The notes: a model not told the origin generated them from the sequence alone. A stretch of DNA of 64,000 nt from Verrucomicrobia bacterium S94 (GCA_004299845.1 CP036201.1:186001-250000); one strand, 5' to 3'. Counted from the first letter of the stretch, positions 26,022 to 35,162 are shown. A program made the numbers and translations.

Positions 26022-27172
26022 TGTTCATGAAACTCATAAGATTGCTGGTGTTGTCCTGCAAACAGTTGATCCGGCATCGGGTCCGGACGCTGCTGACGCT
26101 GCTGGGCGTGGCGTCGGGGATGTTTCTTTTTACGACGGTGCAGACGATGCAGCGGTCGCTGGATAAATCCACCCGGATGACGGCGTCGGATACCACGCTG
26201 GTGGTGTACCGGGAAAACCGTTTCTGCCCGGAGACAAGCCGGCTTCCGGAATTCTATCTGGATGAAATTGCCCGGATTGACGGGGTCCGTGAAGTGATTC
26301 CGGTAAAAATTGCCGTGAGCAACTGCGGGGCGAGTCTCGATGTGGTGACGTTCCGGGGGGTGCCGGCGGACCGGTTGGCGAACTATGCCCCGGAGATGGA
26401 GATTCTTGAGGGATCATATGATGCCTGGCGCAAACGCGATGACGGTGCATTGGTGGGTAAAGAACTGGCCGCTAAGCGCGGACTGAAACCCGGCGATGCC
26501 TTTGAGGCGGCCGGTGTGCGTGTGGTGGTTTCGGGGATAGTGGATTCGCCGCTGCCGCAGGATAACAGTGTGGCGTATGTGCATCTTCCGTTTATCCAGC
26601 AGGCGTCGAAGCAGGGCCTGGGGATTGTGACGCAGTTCAATGTGCGGGTAAATGCGGGCGAGGATCTTGAAGCGGTTGCCGACCGCATTGATGAGCGGTT
26701 CCGCAGTGAAACGGAACCGACTTCGACACAGCCGGAAAAAGCATTTTTTGCGCAGACGGCGCGGGAGCTGATTGACCTGATCAGCTTTACCCGCTGGATC
26801 GGACTGGGAGCGGTACTGGCGGTGCTGGGCCTGATCGCTAATGCGGTATTGCTGGTGGTGCGCGGCCGGGTGAAGGAGAATGCCATTCTGCAGACGATCG
26901 GATTTCCGGGCGTGGCCATCGGCTATCTGGTGATTTGCGAGGGGGCACTGCTCGGATTCGGCGGCAGTCTGCTGGGTGTAGGGCTGGCGACGCTGTTTCT
27001 GCATGTGCGCGGTCTTTCGTTCGGTAATGAGGGCCAGGTGATGGCATTGCTGCCGGATGCCACGGTTCTGTTTTCGGGTATGGGCCTGGCGCTTATTCTG
27101 GGGATGGGGGCGTCGCTGGTTCCGGCATGGACGGCGATGCGCCGGCCGATTGTGGAAAGTCTGAGGAGTTGA
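26021..27172 (+). CDS. FtsX/MacB-type ABC permease, first copy
   Basis: A 384-aa permease with an N-terminal helix (about 10-35), a large periplasmic domain (~45-255) and three C-terminal helices (~265-380), the classic MacB_PCD plus FtsX order. The ATG overlaps the TGA of the ATPase gene (TGATG). In these exporters the ATPase acts as a mechanotransmitter that pushes substrate through the membrane-fusion protein and an outer-membrane channel. The substrate is not evident. Confidence 0.85.
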   Translation: MFMKLIRLLVLSCKQLIRHRVRTLLTLLGVASGMFLFTTVQTMQRSLDKSTRMTASDTTLVVYRENRFCPETSRLPEFYLDEIARIDGVREVIPVKIAVSNCGASLDVVTFRGVPADRLANYAPEMEILEGSYDAWRKRDDGALVGKELAAKRGLKPGDAFEAAGVRVVVSGIVDSPLPQDNSVAYVHLPFIQQASKQGLGIVTQFNVRVNAGEDLEAVADRIDERFRSETEPTSTQPEKAFFAQTARELIDLISFTRWIGLGAVLAVLGLIANAVLLVVRGRVKENAILQTIGFPGVAIGYLVICEGALLGFGGSLLGVGLATLFLHVRGLSFGNEGQVMALLPDATVLFSGMGLALILGMGASLVPAWTAMRRPIVESLRS

Positions 27173-27174
27173 TT

Positions 27175-28326
27175 ATGCTGCCGTTTGGATATGCTTTACG
27201 AAACCTGATGCGCGATCCGATGCGTCTGCTGCAGGCGGTACTCGGCAGCGGGCTGGTGGTGCTGATGGTGATGATTGCCGCGGCGATCAATAATGGAATG
27301 ACCGGTGTGCTGTCGGCCTCGGGATCGGAACAGAATGTGATCCTGCTTGGCGCGGGGTCGGAGGAGAGTGTGCTGCGCAGTGAGATTTCGGAGCGCACGG
27401 CCGGGATTGTGGAGTCGAGCATCACGGGGTTGGAAGAGACGGCCGGTGTACGGGCGGTTTCGCCGGAAATTCATCAGATGACCTTTATTTCGGTGGATTC
27501 CGGGGATCGGAAACAGGCCTTTGTGCGCGGCGTGACACCGCAGGCGCTGATGGTTCATCAGGAGACTTCGGTGCAGGCGGGGCGTTATCTGCGTCCGGGC
27601 CAGGTGATGGTCGGGCGGCTGGCCTGGCGCCGGCTGGGATTGCCGGAGGAGGCCCTGCAGCCGGGGAAGGAGATCCGGATTGAAGATTCGACGATGACGA
27701 TTGCCGGTATTTTTTCCGCGCCTGGCACGGTGATGGAATCGGAGATCTGGATGGATATCAATGATCTGCGATCCATGAGTCAGCGCGAACATCTGAGCTG
27801 TGTGGTGGTGCGGCTGGGCGACGGCGAATTCGAGGATATCGATCTGTTCACGAAACAGCGGCTGGATCTGGAGCTGGGGGCACTGCGGGAAAGTGATTAT
27901 TTCGCTAAAATCGCGGCGTTTTATGCGCCGATTCGCGGCATGACCTGGGTGACGGCATTGCTGATCGCCACCGGTGCGCTGCTCGGCGGTCTGAATACCC
28001 TCTATGCCGCGTTTGCGCCGCGCATTCGGGAAATTGCCACGCTGCAGGCGATCGGTTACGGACGCCGGGCGATTATGTTTTCGCTGATTCAGGAATCCAC
28101 GATTGCCGCGCTGAGCGGGGCGCTGCTGGCATCGTTTGCGGCGATTGGATTCCTCGACGGCATTGCGGTGTCATTTTCGATCGGCAGTTTTATTCTGCGG
28201 GTTTCGCCGTCGGTGGCGGCAGCGGGATTGATTGCCGGGCTGGGGCTTGGACTGGTGGGGGCGATCCCTCCGGGACTTAGATGCCTGCTGCCGCCGCTGC
28301 CGAGTGCGCTGCGTTCAGCAGGGTAG
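27175..28326 (+). CDS. FtsX/MacB-type ABC permease, second copy
   Basis: The true start is the ATG at 27175, 2 bp after the preceding stop and behind a GAGGAG site, giving about 383 aa. It shares the helix-periplasmic domain-three-helix layout of the first permease but has diverged widely. Two different FtsX-type subunits with one ATPase and one adaptor give a heterodimeric exporter, as in DevBCA/LolCDE-like systems. The LLIATGALLGGLNTLYAAFAPRIREIATLQAIGYGRR motif marks the FtsX core. Confidence 0.85.
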   Translation: MLPFGYALRNLMRDPMRLLQAVLGSGLVVLMVMIAAAINNGMTGVLSASGSEQNVILLGAGSEESVLRSEISERTAGIVESSITGLEETAGVRAVSPEIHQMTFISVDSGDRKQAFVRGVTPQALMVHQETSVQAGRYLRPGQVMVGRLAWRRLGLPEEALQPGKEIRIEDSTMTIAGIFSAPGTVMESEIWMDINDLRSMSQREHLSCVVVRLGDGEFEDIDLFTKQRLDLELGALRESDYFAKIAAFYAPIRGMTWVTALLIATGALLGGLNTLYAAFAPRIREIATLQAIGYGRRAIMFSLIQESTIAALSGALLASFAAIGFLDGIAVSFSIGSFILRVSPSVAAAGLIAGLGLGLVGAIPPGLRCLLPPLPSALRSAG

Positions 28327-28438
28327 GCTAAAAGGTCAGCCGCTGAAGTTATGGAGGATACAGCAAAGCTGAAATTGGAACCGTTCTGTGAATACGGTGG
28401 TTCTTTGGTGTGAAAACAGGAGAGAAACGGAGAATACG

Positions 28439-28966
28439 ATGAAGAAGATGATGACGATGGGAATGCTGGCCGCTGTGGTGTTGCTGGCCGGATGCGGGAA
28501 AAAGGATGCGGTGGTTCAGACTGCGAAAGCGGATCTTCCTCCGGTGTTTGTTTCGGAGCCGATTGCCGGAACGCCGGTACCGATTCCGGAAGCCCGCAAA
28601 GCGGAACCGGGCGATGAAATTGTGCTGACCGGACTGGTCATGGGCGTGCCGAATCCGTTTGTGGAAGGGCGCGCGGTTTTTGTTCTGGGCGATGAGGGGA
28701 CTGTCACGCCGTGTGATGCCATGGGAGACGATGATCATTGCCCGACGCCGTGGGACGCCTGCTGCGATCCGGCGGAACTCAAGCAGGCGGGTACCGCTGC
28801 CATACAGGTTGTCGGCGAAAACGGCCGGCCGGTCAAAACCGGGCTTAAAGGGGTAAGCGGCCTGAAAGAACTCAGCCGCGTCACGGTTTCCGGCACCGTT
28901 GCACAGAATTCCACCCCGGACGCCTTTATCGTCAATGCCTCCGCCATTCATGTCGGCGTGCGGTAG
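28439..28966 (+). CDS. exporter-associated lipoprotein with Cys residues
   Basis: The ATG at 28439 has a GGAGA site 5 bp upstream and yields a lipoprotein signal (MKKMMTMGMLAAVVLLAGC). The mature part (~157 aa) contains EIVLTGLVMGVPNPF, a CD-DDHCPTPWDACCDP cluster of four Cys plus His that could bind metal, and a VTVSGTVAQ strand, together suggesting an OB-like beta fold. It closes the operon of Cys-rich protein, adaptor, ATPase and two permeases; the shared Cys/His content with the first gene hints at a metal-linked export task. No family is recognised. Confidence 0.7.
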   Translation: MKKMMTMGMLAAVVLLAGCGKKDAVVQTAKADLPPVFVSEPIAGTPVPIPEARKAEPGDEIVLTGLVMGVPNPFVEGRAVFVLGDEGTVTPCDAMGDDDHCPTPWDACCDPAELKQAGTAAIQVVGENGRPVKTGLKGVSGLKELSRVTVSGTVAQNSTPDAFIVNASAIHVGVR

Positions 28967-29064
28967 GATCATGGCCCATGCGGAGGGAAGGGGAGGGCGT
29001 TATACCGCTTGACGGATGAACGTTTTTCATGTTCCCTCTGTCTCTGCTTATGACCCATTGATTT

Positions 29065-29419
29065 GGGGGCGACTGGTTTCGACGGGTAGGTTGAAGCTTC
29101 AGTGGCGTGTCGAGGTTGGTCTCCAGGCCTCGTAAAAAGGAGCCCGAAAAACACAAATGCTGACGAAAGTTACGCACTGGCTGCATAAATGCGCCACGTC
29201 TCTACTCTGACTCCCGCTAAGGGATAGAGGCGACGACAGCGGGATAAGGCCAATACCGGGGATCCGGGTTGCGGCACGAAAATGATAACAGGATTCTAGC
29301 GACCCAAGTGGCCCCGTCGGGGGGCAGCGAAGGCGGCGAATCTTTTAATCCCCGACTACACACGTAGAAGCTGTAGTGACTCTTACTCGGACGGGGGTTC
29401 AACTCCCCCGCCTCCACCA
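29065..29419 (+). ncRNA. ssrA: transfer-messenger RNA (tmRNA)
   Basis: A one-piece tmRNA of about 355 nt that rescues stalled ribosomes. The 5' end (GGGGGCGACTGGTTTCGACG) and the 3' T-arm/acceptor (GGGTTCAACTCCC ... CGCCTCCACCA) pair as the tRNA-like domain, with the CCA encoded. The tag reading frame ends with NTNADESYALAA followed by TAA, carrying the usual ALAA degradation signal. The internal pseudoknot-rich region lies between. A terminator follows directly. The gene marks the left limit of the prophage region, though no duplicated ssrA end is seen elsewhere in the window. Confidence 0.96.
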
Positions 29420-29423
29420 GTTT

Positions 29424-29463
29424 TATAAAAAAACTCCTTCTCTCACGAGGGGGAGTTTTTTTT
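29424..29463 (+). terminator. rho-independent terminator of ssrA
   Basis: An A-rich arm ending ACTCC is followed, across a loop, by GGAG and a T-run (GGGGAGTTTTTTTT), which gives a stem with a long U-tract 5-45 nt after the encoded CCA. Confidence 0.85.
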
Positions 29464-29898
29464 ATTTATGCCTCGTTTGCCCCTTAAACAGCGGCGTTTC
29501 TGACGTTTCAGCATTTTATATTGAACCGGACATGGGCTGCTATTCTCCGGTTCTCAGCAACATGTATTCTCTGTTTCTCCGCTTTTTCTCTGAATTCTTC
29601 GGACTGAGTCCGGATCGCGTCCGAAAATAGATATCCTTTAGATGCAGGTATTTGCGCAATATGCCGTTTTTCACGGTTGTGCCTGCGCAACATTCGGTGG
29701 CTTATTTCGGGCGCACATTCGAACCACAGATTCGGACTGGCCAAAGGAAGAAACGTTAATTTTCCTTCTGCCATGCCGTTACCAACTCAAAACAAGTCAG
29801 TTGCAAAATCCTCGCGCCGAACCTAATTGCTCTGCCCCGATGTAACAGGAATTAACTTTCCTTCCTCGCTGGGCAATCCGCTGAAGCGGTCCAGACAG
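29464..29898. other. non-coding stretch between ssrA and the recombinase module
   Basis: About 435 bp in which no credible gene is found; short frames on both strands lack ribosome-binding sites and recognisable content. It is where the left attachment-site junction (attL) of a serine-recombinase prophage would be expected, because such integrases normally sit next to their attachment site. No duplicated core is visible inside this window. Confidence 0.5.
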
Positions 29899-29932
29899 CA
29901 AAAAGCCCGAACAGCGTGATGCTGCCCGGGCC
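29899..29932 (-). terminator. terminator of the recombinase operon
   Basis: Read on the minus strand, GCCCGGGCAGC, a short loop and GCTGTTCGGGC form a stem with a few G-U pairs, followed by TTTTT. It lies about 20 bp past the stop codon of the HTH gene. Confidence 0.75.
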
Positions 29933-29954
29933 TGCCGTAACGTTTACCTTTCGT

Positions 29955-30368
29955 TTATTTGAATCCGAAATGCGCTCGTTGCTCTTCCCAATCCAAGGGG
30001 AAGCTGAGCACCAGCTTGGACAGCGATAGGCCGTCGGGTTCCTCTCCATTAAGAATGGCTTCAATGATATCAGGGGCAAGCGTGGTGAGTTTGAGCGTTC
30101 GCGAGATATACGAACCGTCCACATAAAGCGACCGGGCGAGTTCGGCCACAGATTTTACCTTGCCGCTCTCCAGTAGCTCAGCCCATGAAAACGCCCGGGC
30201 GAGTGACTGAGCGACTGCGGATTGAACGATGTCCGGCATATCGGCGTTGTCGCCTTCCAGTGTTTGGGGCGTATAAATAATCTTCCGACCGTGGCTTCTC
30301 TTCACAAACATGGGAATATGAATGTGCAGATTGCCGTTTTCGTTCACGCTGATGGTTGCTTTGCTCAT
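29955..30368 (-). CDS. ParB-like HTH protein of the recombinase module
   Basis: A 137-aa protein whose second half (KSVAELARSLYVDGSYISRTLKLTTLAPDIIEAIL) is a helix-turn-helix of the ParB/KorB type. Small HTH proteins of this kind regularly follow DUF2924 and serine-recombinase genes in phages and integrative elements, where they are probably directionality or regulatory factors, though the role is not proved. The start overlaps the recombinase stop by 4 bp (ATGA), so translation is coupled. Confidence 0.75.
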   Translation of the reverse strand: MSKATISVNENGNLHIHIPMFVKRSHGRKIIYTPQTLEGDNADMPDIVQSAVAQSLARAFSWAELLESGKVKSVAELARSLYVDGSYISRTLKLTTLAPDIIEAILNGEEPDGLSLSKLVLSFPLDWEEQRAHFGFK

Positions 30369-31941
30369 GCTGTCCTCCCTTCGACTTCTTCCGCCAGACC
30401 GCTCAGTTCGGATACCAATCCGGTCAGTCCGTTGGTTTTCAGCGTCATATCTATTCCTTCTTCCCGAAGTTCAATCCGATCCACCAGCAGTTGAATAAGT
30501 CGATGTCGCTCCAATGGGAAAAGATCCTCCCAGAAGACCTCAATGCTTTGGAATGCGGCGGAAACGTCGGCCTCTGTAATGGCTCCAGACTTCATCGCAT
30601 TCAGGCGGGCCACGATTGGGGCGAGCTGATCGCTGAGTTCGCCCACAAGGCGATTGGCCTCCGTTAATTGGCTAAAGGCTTCAGGATCGGTGTTGTCTGC
30701 CGACATCAAGGCCAATGCGCCCCTTTGTGCGGAGCGGAGCTTCTCTTCCAGCTTCAATCGTTCCGCATCCAGCCGTTCCCGTTCTTCATTTTCCAGATCC
30801 CGGGCGGTGAAGTAGGTTTTCGCCACCAACGTTGGCGTCCGGAAAACTGCGCCAAGTTGTTCCAGCACCACCTTTTCAATGTCGCCGCTAGAAACGCGCT
30901 TTATCGGGCACGTACTGACCGGGCGCTTATCATCTTTCATGCAGATGTAATATGAATAGCGGCGATCCTTCTTCTTCGTGTAGGTGATCCCCATCGCGCA
31001 ATCGCAATGGCCGCACCGAATCATGCCGCTCAGGGGGATATTGTTTTCACGCGAGCTTTGACCCTCTTGGCTCGTTGATTTTCTGAAAGTAGCGCCTGCG
31101 CTTGATTCCACACCTGCTGGTCGATCACCGCATCATGCTCTGCCGGATAGTTTTTTCCCTTATAGGCGATCTCACCAAGATACAGTCGATTATTCAGCAA
31201 TCGATAAAGTTGGCCGTTATTCCATTCGGTGCCTATTCGCTCTATCCCTTTTTTGGTTGTCCACGACTTGGTTCGATAGCCTTGTTCGTTCAGTTCTTTT
31301 CCCAATTGCTGAACGGAGCCGAGCTGAACGTATCGTTTGAAAATGCGCTGTACCAATCGCGACTCTTCCGGATTAACCATCAACTTTTTCTTATCTCGAT
31401 CCACGTCATATCCCAGAGGAGGAACGCCACCACAATATTTACCGCGCCGCTTTGCCGCCGACACCTTGTCTCGGATGCGTTCGCCGATCACTTCGCGTTC
31501 GTATTGAGCGAACGTAATCAGGATTCCGAGGAACATACGCCCCGTAGGATCCGTTGTACTGAAATGCTGGGTGACGGAAACAAAGCTCACTTCCTTCTCA
31601 TTAAACACCTCAATCATTTTCATGAAATCAAGTAATGAGCGTGAAAGCCGGTCTATCTTATAGACCACAATCAAATCGACCTTTCCGGCATCGATGTCAG
31701 CCAGAAGCTGCTTCAAAGCCGGACGCTCCATGGTACCGCCGGAAAAACCGCCATCGTCATAGCGCGTTGGAATAGCCTGCCAGCCCTGAAGCTTCTGACT
31801 TTCAATATAGGCCTCTGCCGATTCGCGCTGAGCATCCAGCGAGTTGAATTCCTGATCCAATCCCTCTTCATGACTCTTACGGGTATAGATCGCGCACCGC
31901 AGGGGTTTCCCATCTTGTCGGGTATTTACATTATTAAGCAT
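30365..31941 (-). pseudogene. large serine recombinase (phage integrase), frameshifted
   Basis: The first frame (31941-31030, 303 aa) holds the catalytic resolvase domain (YTRKSHEEGLDQEFNSLDAQRESAEAYI with the R and nucleophile Ser, VYKIDRLSRSLLDF, FAQYEREVIGERI) and the recombinase domain to ALLSENQRAKRVKARVKTISP. The second frame (31111-30365) supplies IPLSGMIRCGHCDCAM, the zinc ribbon (C..C ... C), and a coiled-coil C-terminus. They would join at the five-C run at 31033-31037 by a -1 shift, giving ~525 aa, normal for the family. The site could be an indel, an assembly error or a slippery site: CCC followed by TGA lets a tRNA re-pair after -1 slippage. Confidence 0.9.
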
Positions 31942-32443
31942 CTGCGGCCTCCTTTTTCTTTCTGTAGTCTCGCTTCACGCCGAAAAAGATTTTCCCGTTC
32001 CATTGCGTCCCTGTGATCGTACGAGCCACTGCGCTGAGTGAACGGTATATTTGCCCTTCGTATTCGAACCCCGTTTCCCGGGCGATTACTTCGTACCGTC
32101 TTTTGTGCCAAATTCTCACAAAGCGCGTCCCGGGCAGGATGGACTCCTGTGGCTTCCGGGCATCTGGAACCTGAACTTTGACCGTCGCGACTGGATCTTT
32201 GGCCGCAATTTTCTTCAGGCATTTTTTTGCGGGGGCCGATAGCCCGCCGTGATAAAGCTCCTGAATCCGATACGCCAGCCGTTTTAAGAGAAACGACTTC
32301 CGGTAATTCGGGGCCTTCTCTCCATACAGATCCAGCCACTTTTCCCGTAGCTGCTGAGCGCTCATTTTGTCCAATGCGGCCAACTGGCGCAGGACTGATA
32401 TGCGGGACCGTTCATCGTTCCGCTGTTTCTTTAATTCATCCAT
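31934..32443 (-). CDS. DUF2924 protein of the recombinase module
   Basis: A 169-aa protein from the ATG at 32443, which is preceded by a perfect AGGAGG site 6 bp upstream. Features typical of DUF2924 are an early LRQLAALDKMSAQQLREKWLDLYGE helix pair, a RKSFLLKRLAYRIQELYHGGLS segment and the C-terminal YEGQIYRSLSAVARTITGTQWNGKIFFGV core. The family accompanies large serine recombinases in phages and integrative elements, probably as a DNA-binding accessory. It overlaps the recombinase start by 8 bp. Confidence 0.85.
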   Translation of the reverse strand: MDELKKQRNDERSRISVLRQLAALDKMSAQQLREKWLDLYGEKAPNYRKSFLLKRLAYRIQELYHGGLSAPAKKCLKKIAAKDPVATVKVQVPDARKPQESILPGTRFVRIWHKRRYEVIARETGFEYEGQIYRSLSAVARTITGTQWNGKIFFGVKRDYRKKKEAADA

Positions 32444-32536
32444 GAAATCCTCCTTCTCTTGGTTCTGGACTTGGTTTCCATGACACACACGCTCTTGTCG
32501 CAAAACTTAGCAAGTCCTTCTCTGACCACATCGGCA

Positions 32537-32704
32537 TTAATCTGACGGGTGTAGCCGTCTGAAGCGGTTTCTGAGCACTGCAACCGCTAGAATTTCCGAA
32601 ACGGCATCCCATTGATCCTTGGATGCCAGTTGGTTGGACGGACCGGATGACTCTTGAAGTGGGGCTGAAAATGGGTTTTCCGGGGCAAGCTCAATGTTCT
32701 GCAT
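32537..32704 (-). CDS. 55-aa leader ORF of the recombinase module
   Basis: A short minus-strand gene with an AGGAG site 7 bp before its ATG at 32704; the product has a Pro-rich N-terminus and a helical C-terminus (DQWDAVSEILAVAVLRNRFRR). Short ORFs of this kind often precede DUF2924 in such modules. Its start lies 34 bp downstream of a minus-strand copy of the phage promoter element at 32739-32768, which would place it first in the recombinase operon. Confidence 0.6.
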   Translation of the reverse strand: MQNIELAPENPFSAPLQESSGPSNQLASKDQWDAVSEILAVAVLRNRFRRLHPSD

Positions 32705-32738
32705 ACGATATCTCCTAAATTTCGAGGTGTACTGTCGT

Positions 32739-32768
32739 TTACCTACCGGAAACGTTAGAAAAATGCCG
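32739..32768 (-). promoter_or_regulatory. phage bipartite element, copy 1 (minus strand)
   Basis: Reads CGGCAT, ten bases, then TTTCCGGTAGGTAA on the minus strand. It is a variant in the first box (CGGCAT instead of CGACAC) but keeps the exact 10-bp spacing and the second box. It points toward the recombinase operon. Confidence 0.7.
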
Positions 32769-32860
32769 AAAAGCAGAACTAAAAATAGGTTTCCATTTTC
32801 TTTTAAGAGCCTACTTCGATAAAGTTAAACGGTTTTTTGGTATTAAAAGAGAGATAAGCC

Positions 32861-34027
32861 ATGAGTACGCTGAATTTACGTCGTTTTTCAAAGCCGGAGG
32901 TGCTGCAACAGATCGATAAATCCCATCTGATCAGCTTCTTTACGCCGCATGCGGATTACTTCCATACCCGTAATGTTGATGTTGTGGGTGAGCTGAACAG
33001 TGATGAGCCGAATTACGGATCCATTCGGCAAATTCTCGTTACCTCCGACGACGCAACGCCGGATGAACTGGCCGAAGCTCTTTATTATATAAACGAGGTT
33101 TCAACAGATGATGGAGCGGATGCCATATTAGAGTATTTGGAACGGGAACCTCCGCTTTTCCCTATCAATCAGAATACCTCTCCGGCGGATTTAGCTCTGC
33201 AGGTCTGGATGGTTTTACCGGATGTCATTAAACGCATTAGCGGAAATCTGCTCTCTACCAGTAAACGGGCATTCGATTACTACAAAACCAGCCAGAACCC
33301 TGTCCCCAACTTTGAAGATCCTTCTGAAGAAGTCCTCACTTTGCTGGAAAATACGCTCGATAATTGGTTCCAGCGCCATCTCAAAGGCCGTTTTTCTAAA
33401 ATCATATGCGTATCAAAGAACGATTATATCTGGTTTATGGTTCGTCATGGGAAGCGCTACTCCCGCGAAGCCGTGATTGACGACGGAAACTCCACTAGCT
33501 TCCATTTCCGCCCAGAAAAACATGACGTCGTTGTTTACAACCCGGCCAACGGCGAATTGCGGATCAACGCTGATTCCAAAGGTGAGATTAAACTCTATCG
33601 AGCCGCATTCGGCGCACATATCTTCGGCGACGGGAACTACTTTGACTTGTGCAGGCAGTTCAATCTGGATCCGATTCGTACAGATGGTGAAGATGCCATG
33701 CTTTCCGAAGATATTGATGAAATTGAATTTGTGAAGTTGCGTGAAGTGCAGATTTCGAGGGGCGGGCCGTTTAAGGATGTTGAAATATTCAAATCCGATG
33801 ACCTTTTCGCATCTCTTCGGGATCGCGGTGGTGCATTGCCGACTTACGGTGAGATTACTCAGATCAAGGTTCGCATTAAGTTTCGCCACTCGCCGAGCCC
33901 CAAGATCATCTCGATTACCTCGGGTAATCGAGCGCAATATAAATGCAATGAAGACGCAGAAGCGGTTGAACGGTGGCTGTGGAATCGTGGGTTTATCATA
34001 GATGGTGATGGTGAATCGGATGCCTGA
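32861..34027 (+). CDS. unknown protein, gene A of an overlapping pair
   Basis: A 388-aa, acidic, soluble protein with no signal peptide or membrane helix and no recognisable domain. The N-terminal half is helical (KPEVLQQIDKSHLISFF; SPADLALQVWMVLPDVI), the centre has strand-like FSKIICVSKNDYIWFMVRHGKRYSREAVIDD and the C-terminus is mixed. An AGAGAG-type site precedes the ATG. It overlaps the next gene by 26 bp in another frame, so the two form a unit. Location between integrase and replication modules, ahead of a terminator, is typical of phage accessory (moron or defence) genes, but this is inference. Confidence 0.65.
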   Translation: MSTLNLRRFSKPEVLQQIDKSHLISFFTPHADYFHTRNVDVVGELNSDEPNYGSIRQILVTSDDATPDELAEALYYINEVSTDDGADAILEYLEREPPLFPINQNTSPADLALQVWMVLPDVIKRISGNLLSTSKRAFDYYKTSQNPVPNFEDPSEEVLTLLENTLDNWFQRHLKGRFSKIICVSKNDYIWFMVRHGKRYSREAVIDDGNSTSFHFRPEKHDVVVYNPANGELRINADSKGEIKLYRAAFGAHIFGDGNYFDLCRQFNLDPIRTDGEDAMLSEDIDEIEFVKLREVQISRGGPFKDVEIFKSDDLFASLRDRGGALPTYGEITQIKVRIKFRHSPSPKIISITSGNRAQYKCNEDAEAVERWLWNRGFIIDGDGESDA

Positions 34028-35081
34028 TCCGGTTTGGTCATTCATTGAGTCGCTTCCTGGCTATTCCGCTCCGCAGGCAGAATGGAATCAAGGGCTGGAT
34101 GAGTGGCCGCAATTGCCCCATTTCAAAAAGCACTTTCTACAGCTAACGAAAGAGCATGCGGACTCTATTCGTTGTCTGACCAAGTGCGCTTTCAGTTGTC
34201 CGCGCCGGATCGTGCGCCATTCCGATGACGACATTGCTGCAATCTGTGATGAGGGGGAGCCAGAATTTCAGGTATCCCGCAGCGACTTGCTGATCTATAA
34301 GCTGAAACAAACCATATTAAACAAGGCGCTGTGCGCTTCACTGGACATTTCATTTAAAGAATCCGCAATCGATGGTCTATGTAACACATGGAGGATCGGC
34401 GAATTTATTCCAACTGAGGGATTTCGGTTCCCAGTATTCGTCACCATGCAAAAAACAGAATCCGCTTTACAGGATGTTTGTCGCCAGCTCTGCCATACCC
34501 ACGAGGACTCGTTTGCACTGATCATCCCCTCCCGCTGTGGATTGACACCATCCATTGAAGAACTGCTGGCACAAAAGAAATGTGCGCTAGGCGTTTTCGC
34601 GGAAGATTTCAATATCAACAAATCGGCTCTCACTGTGAACCGGACGCCTGAGATCATCTTTAAGCCATTGCTGGATCAGGTGCCTGAAGCGGATTCCGGC
34701 GGCACCGTATTCTTCCAGACTCCGAAAGGAACCACATGGGAAGACATCAAAATTCAGTTCCGCGACAATCACACTGTCAGTATTTGGGCCGGTGAAAAAA
34801 CCGGCATGTACACCTATAGCGATATGGGAATGAGCAACCAAAGAAATAAGAAGCCCACAAAGCAGTGGGTTGCCTTCCTAGCTTTTGCTGCGACAGAGGG
34901 GGCAATTGATTGGAACAGTGAACTGGCCGCTACAAACTTGAAATCGCAGAAGGCAGCTCTTTCAAAACGACTCCGAGCATTCTTCCATTTGGAAGATGAC
35001 CCCATCTACTGGGATGATTCCTCTGGTAGCTATCGTTGCCGCTTCACAATTCTTTCGGAGGGTACAGACGACAGCTGGTAG
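34002..35081 (+). CDS. unknown protein with C-terminal winged-helix-like domain, gene B of the pair
   Basis: About 359 aa from ATG 34002 (ATG 34020 is an alternative). A Cys-containing N-terminal helical region (LTKCAFSCPRRIVRH) is followed by a mixed domain (LALIIPSRCGLTPSIEELLAQKKCALGVF) and a C-terminal part (WVAFLAFAATEGAIDWNSELAATNLKSQKAALSKRLRAFF) that looks like a winged helix. DNA binding is possible but unproved. A strong terminator follows at 35113, so genes A and B constitute a separate transcription unit, unlike their neighbours in not having the shared phage promoter element directly in front. Confidence 0.65.
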   Translation: MVMVNRMPDPVWSFIESLPGYSAPQAEWNQGLDEWPQLPHFKKHFLQLTKEHADSIRCLTKCAFSCPRRIVRHSDDDIAAICDEGEPEFQVSRSDLLIYKLKQTILNKALCASLDISFKESAIDGLCNTWRIGEFIPTEGFRFPVFVTMQKTESALQDVCRQLCHTHEDSFALIIPSRCGLTPSIEELLAQKKCALGVFAEDFNINKSALTVNRTPEIIFKPLLDQVPEADSGGTVFFQTPKGTTWEDIKIQFRDNHTVSIWAGEKTGMYTYSDMGMSNQRNKKPTKQWVAFLAFAATEGAIDWNSELAATNLKSQKAALSKRLRAFFHLEDDPIYWDDSSGSYRCRFTILSEGTDDSW

Positions 35082-35112
35082 CTGCCATTGATAACAACCA
35101 CTCTATAAAGAG

Positions 35113-35150
35113 CCTCGATCCATTCATTTGGGTCGGGGCTTTTTTCGTTT
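35113..35150 (+). terminator. terminator after gene pair A/B
   Basis: AGCCTCGATCC, an 8-base loop and GGGTCGGGGCT form a stem with one bulge, followed by TTTTTT. It separates the A/B pair from the sigma-like gene. Confidence 0.8.
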
Positions 35151-35162
35151 CCGGCGGTGGTT

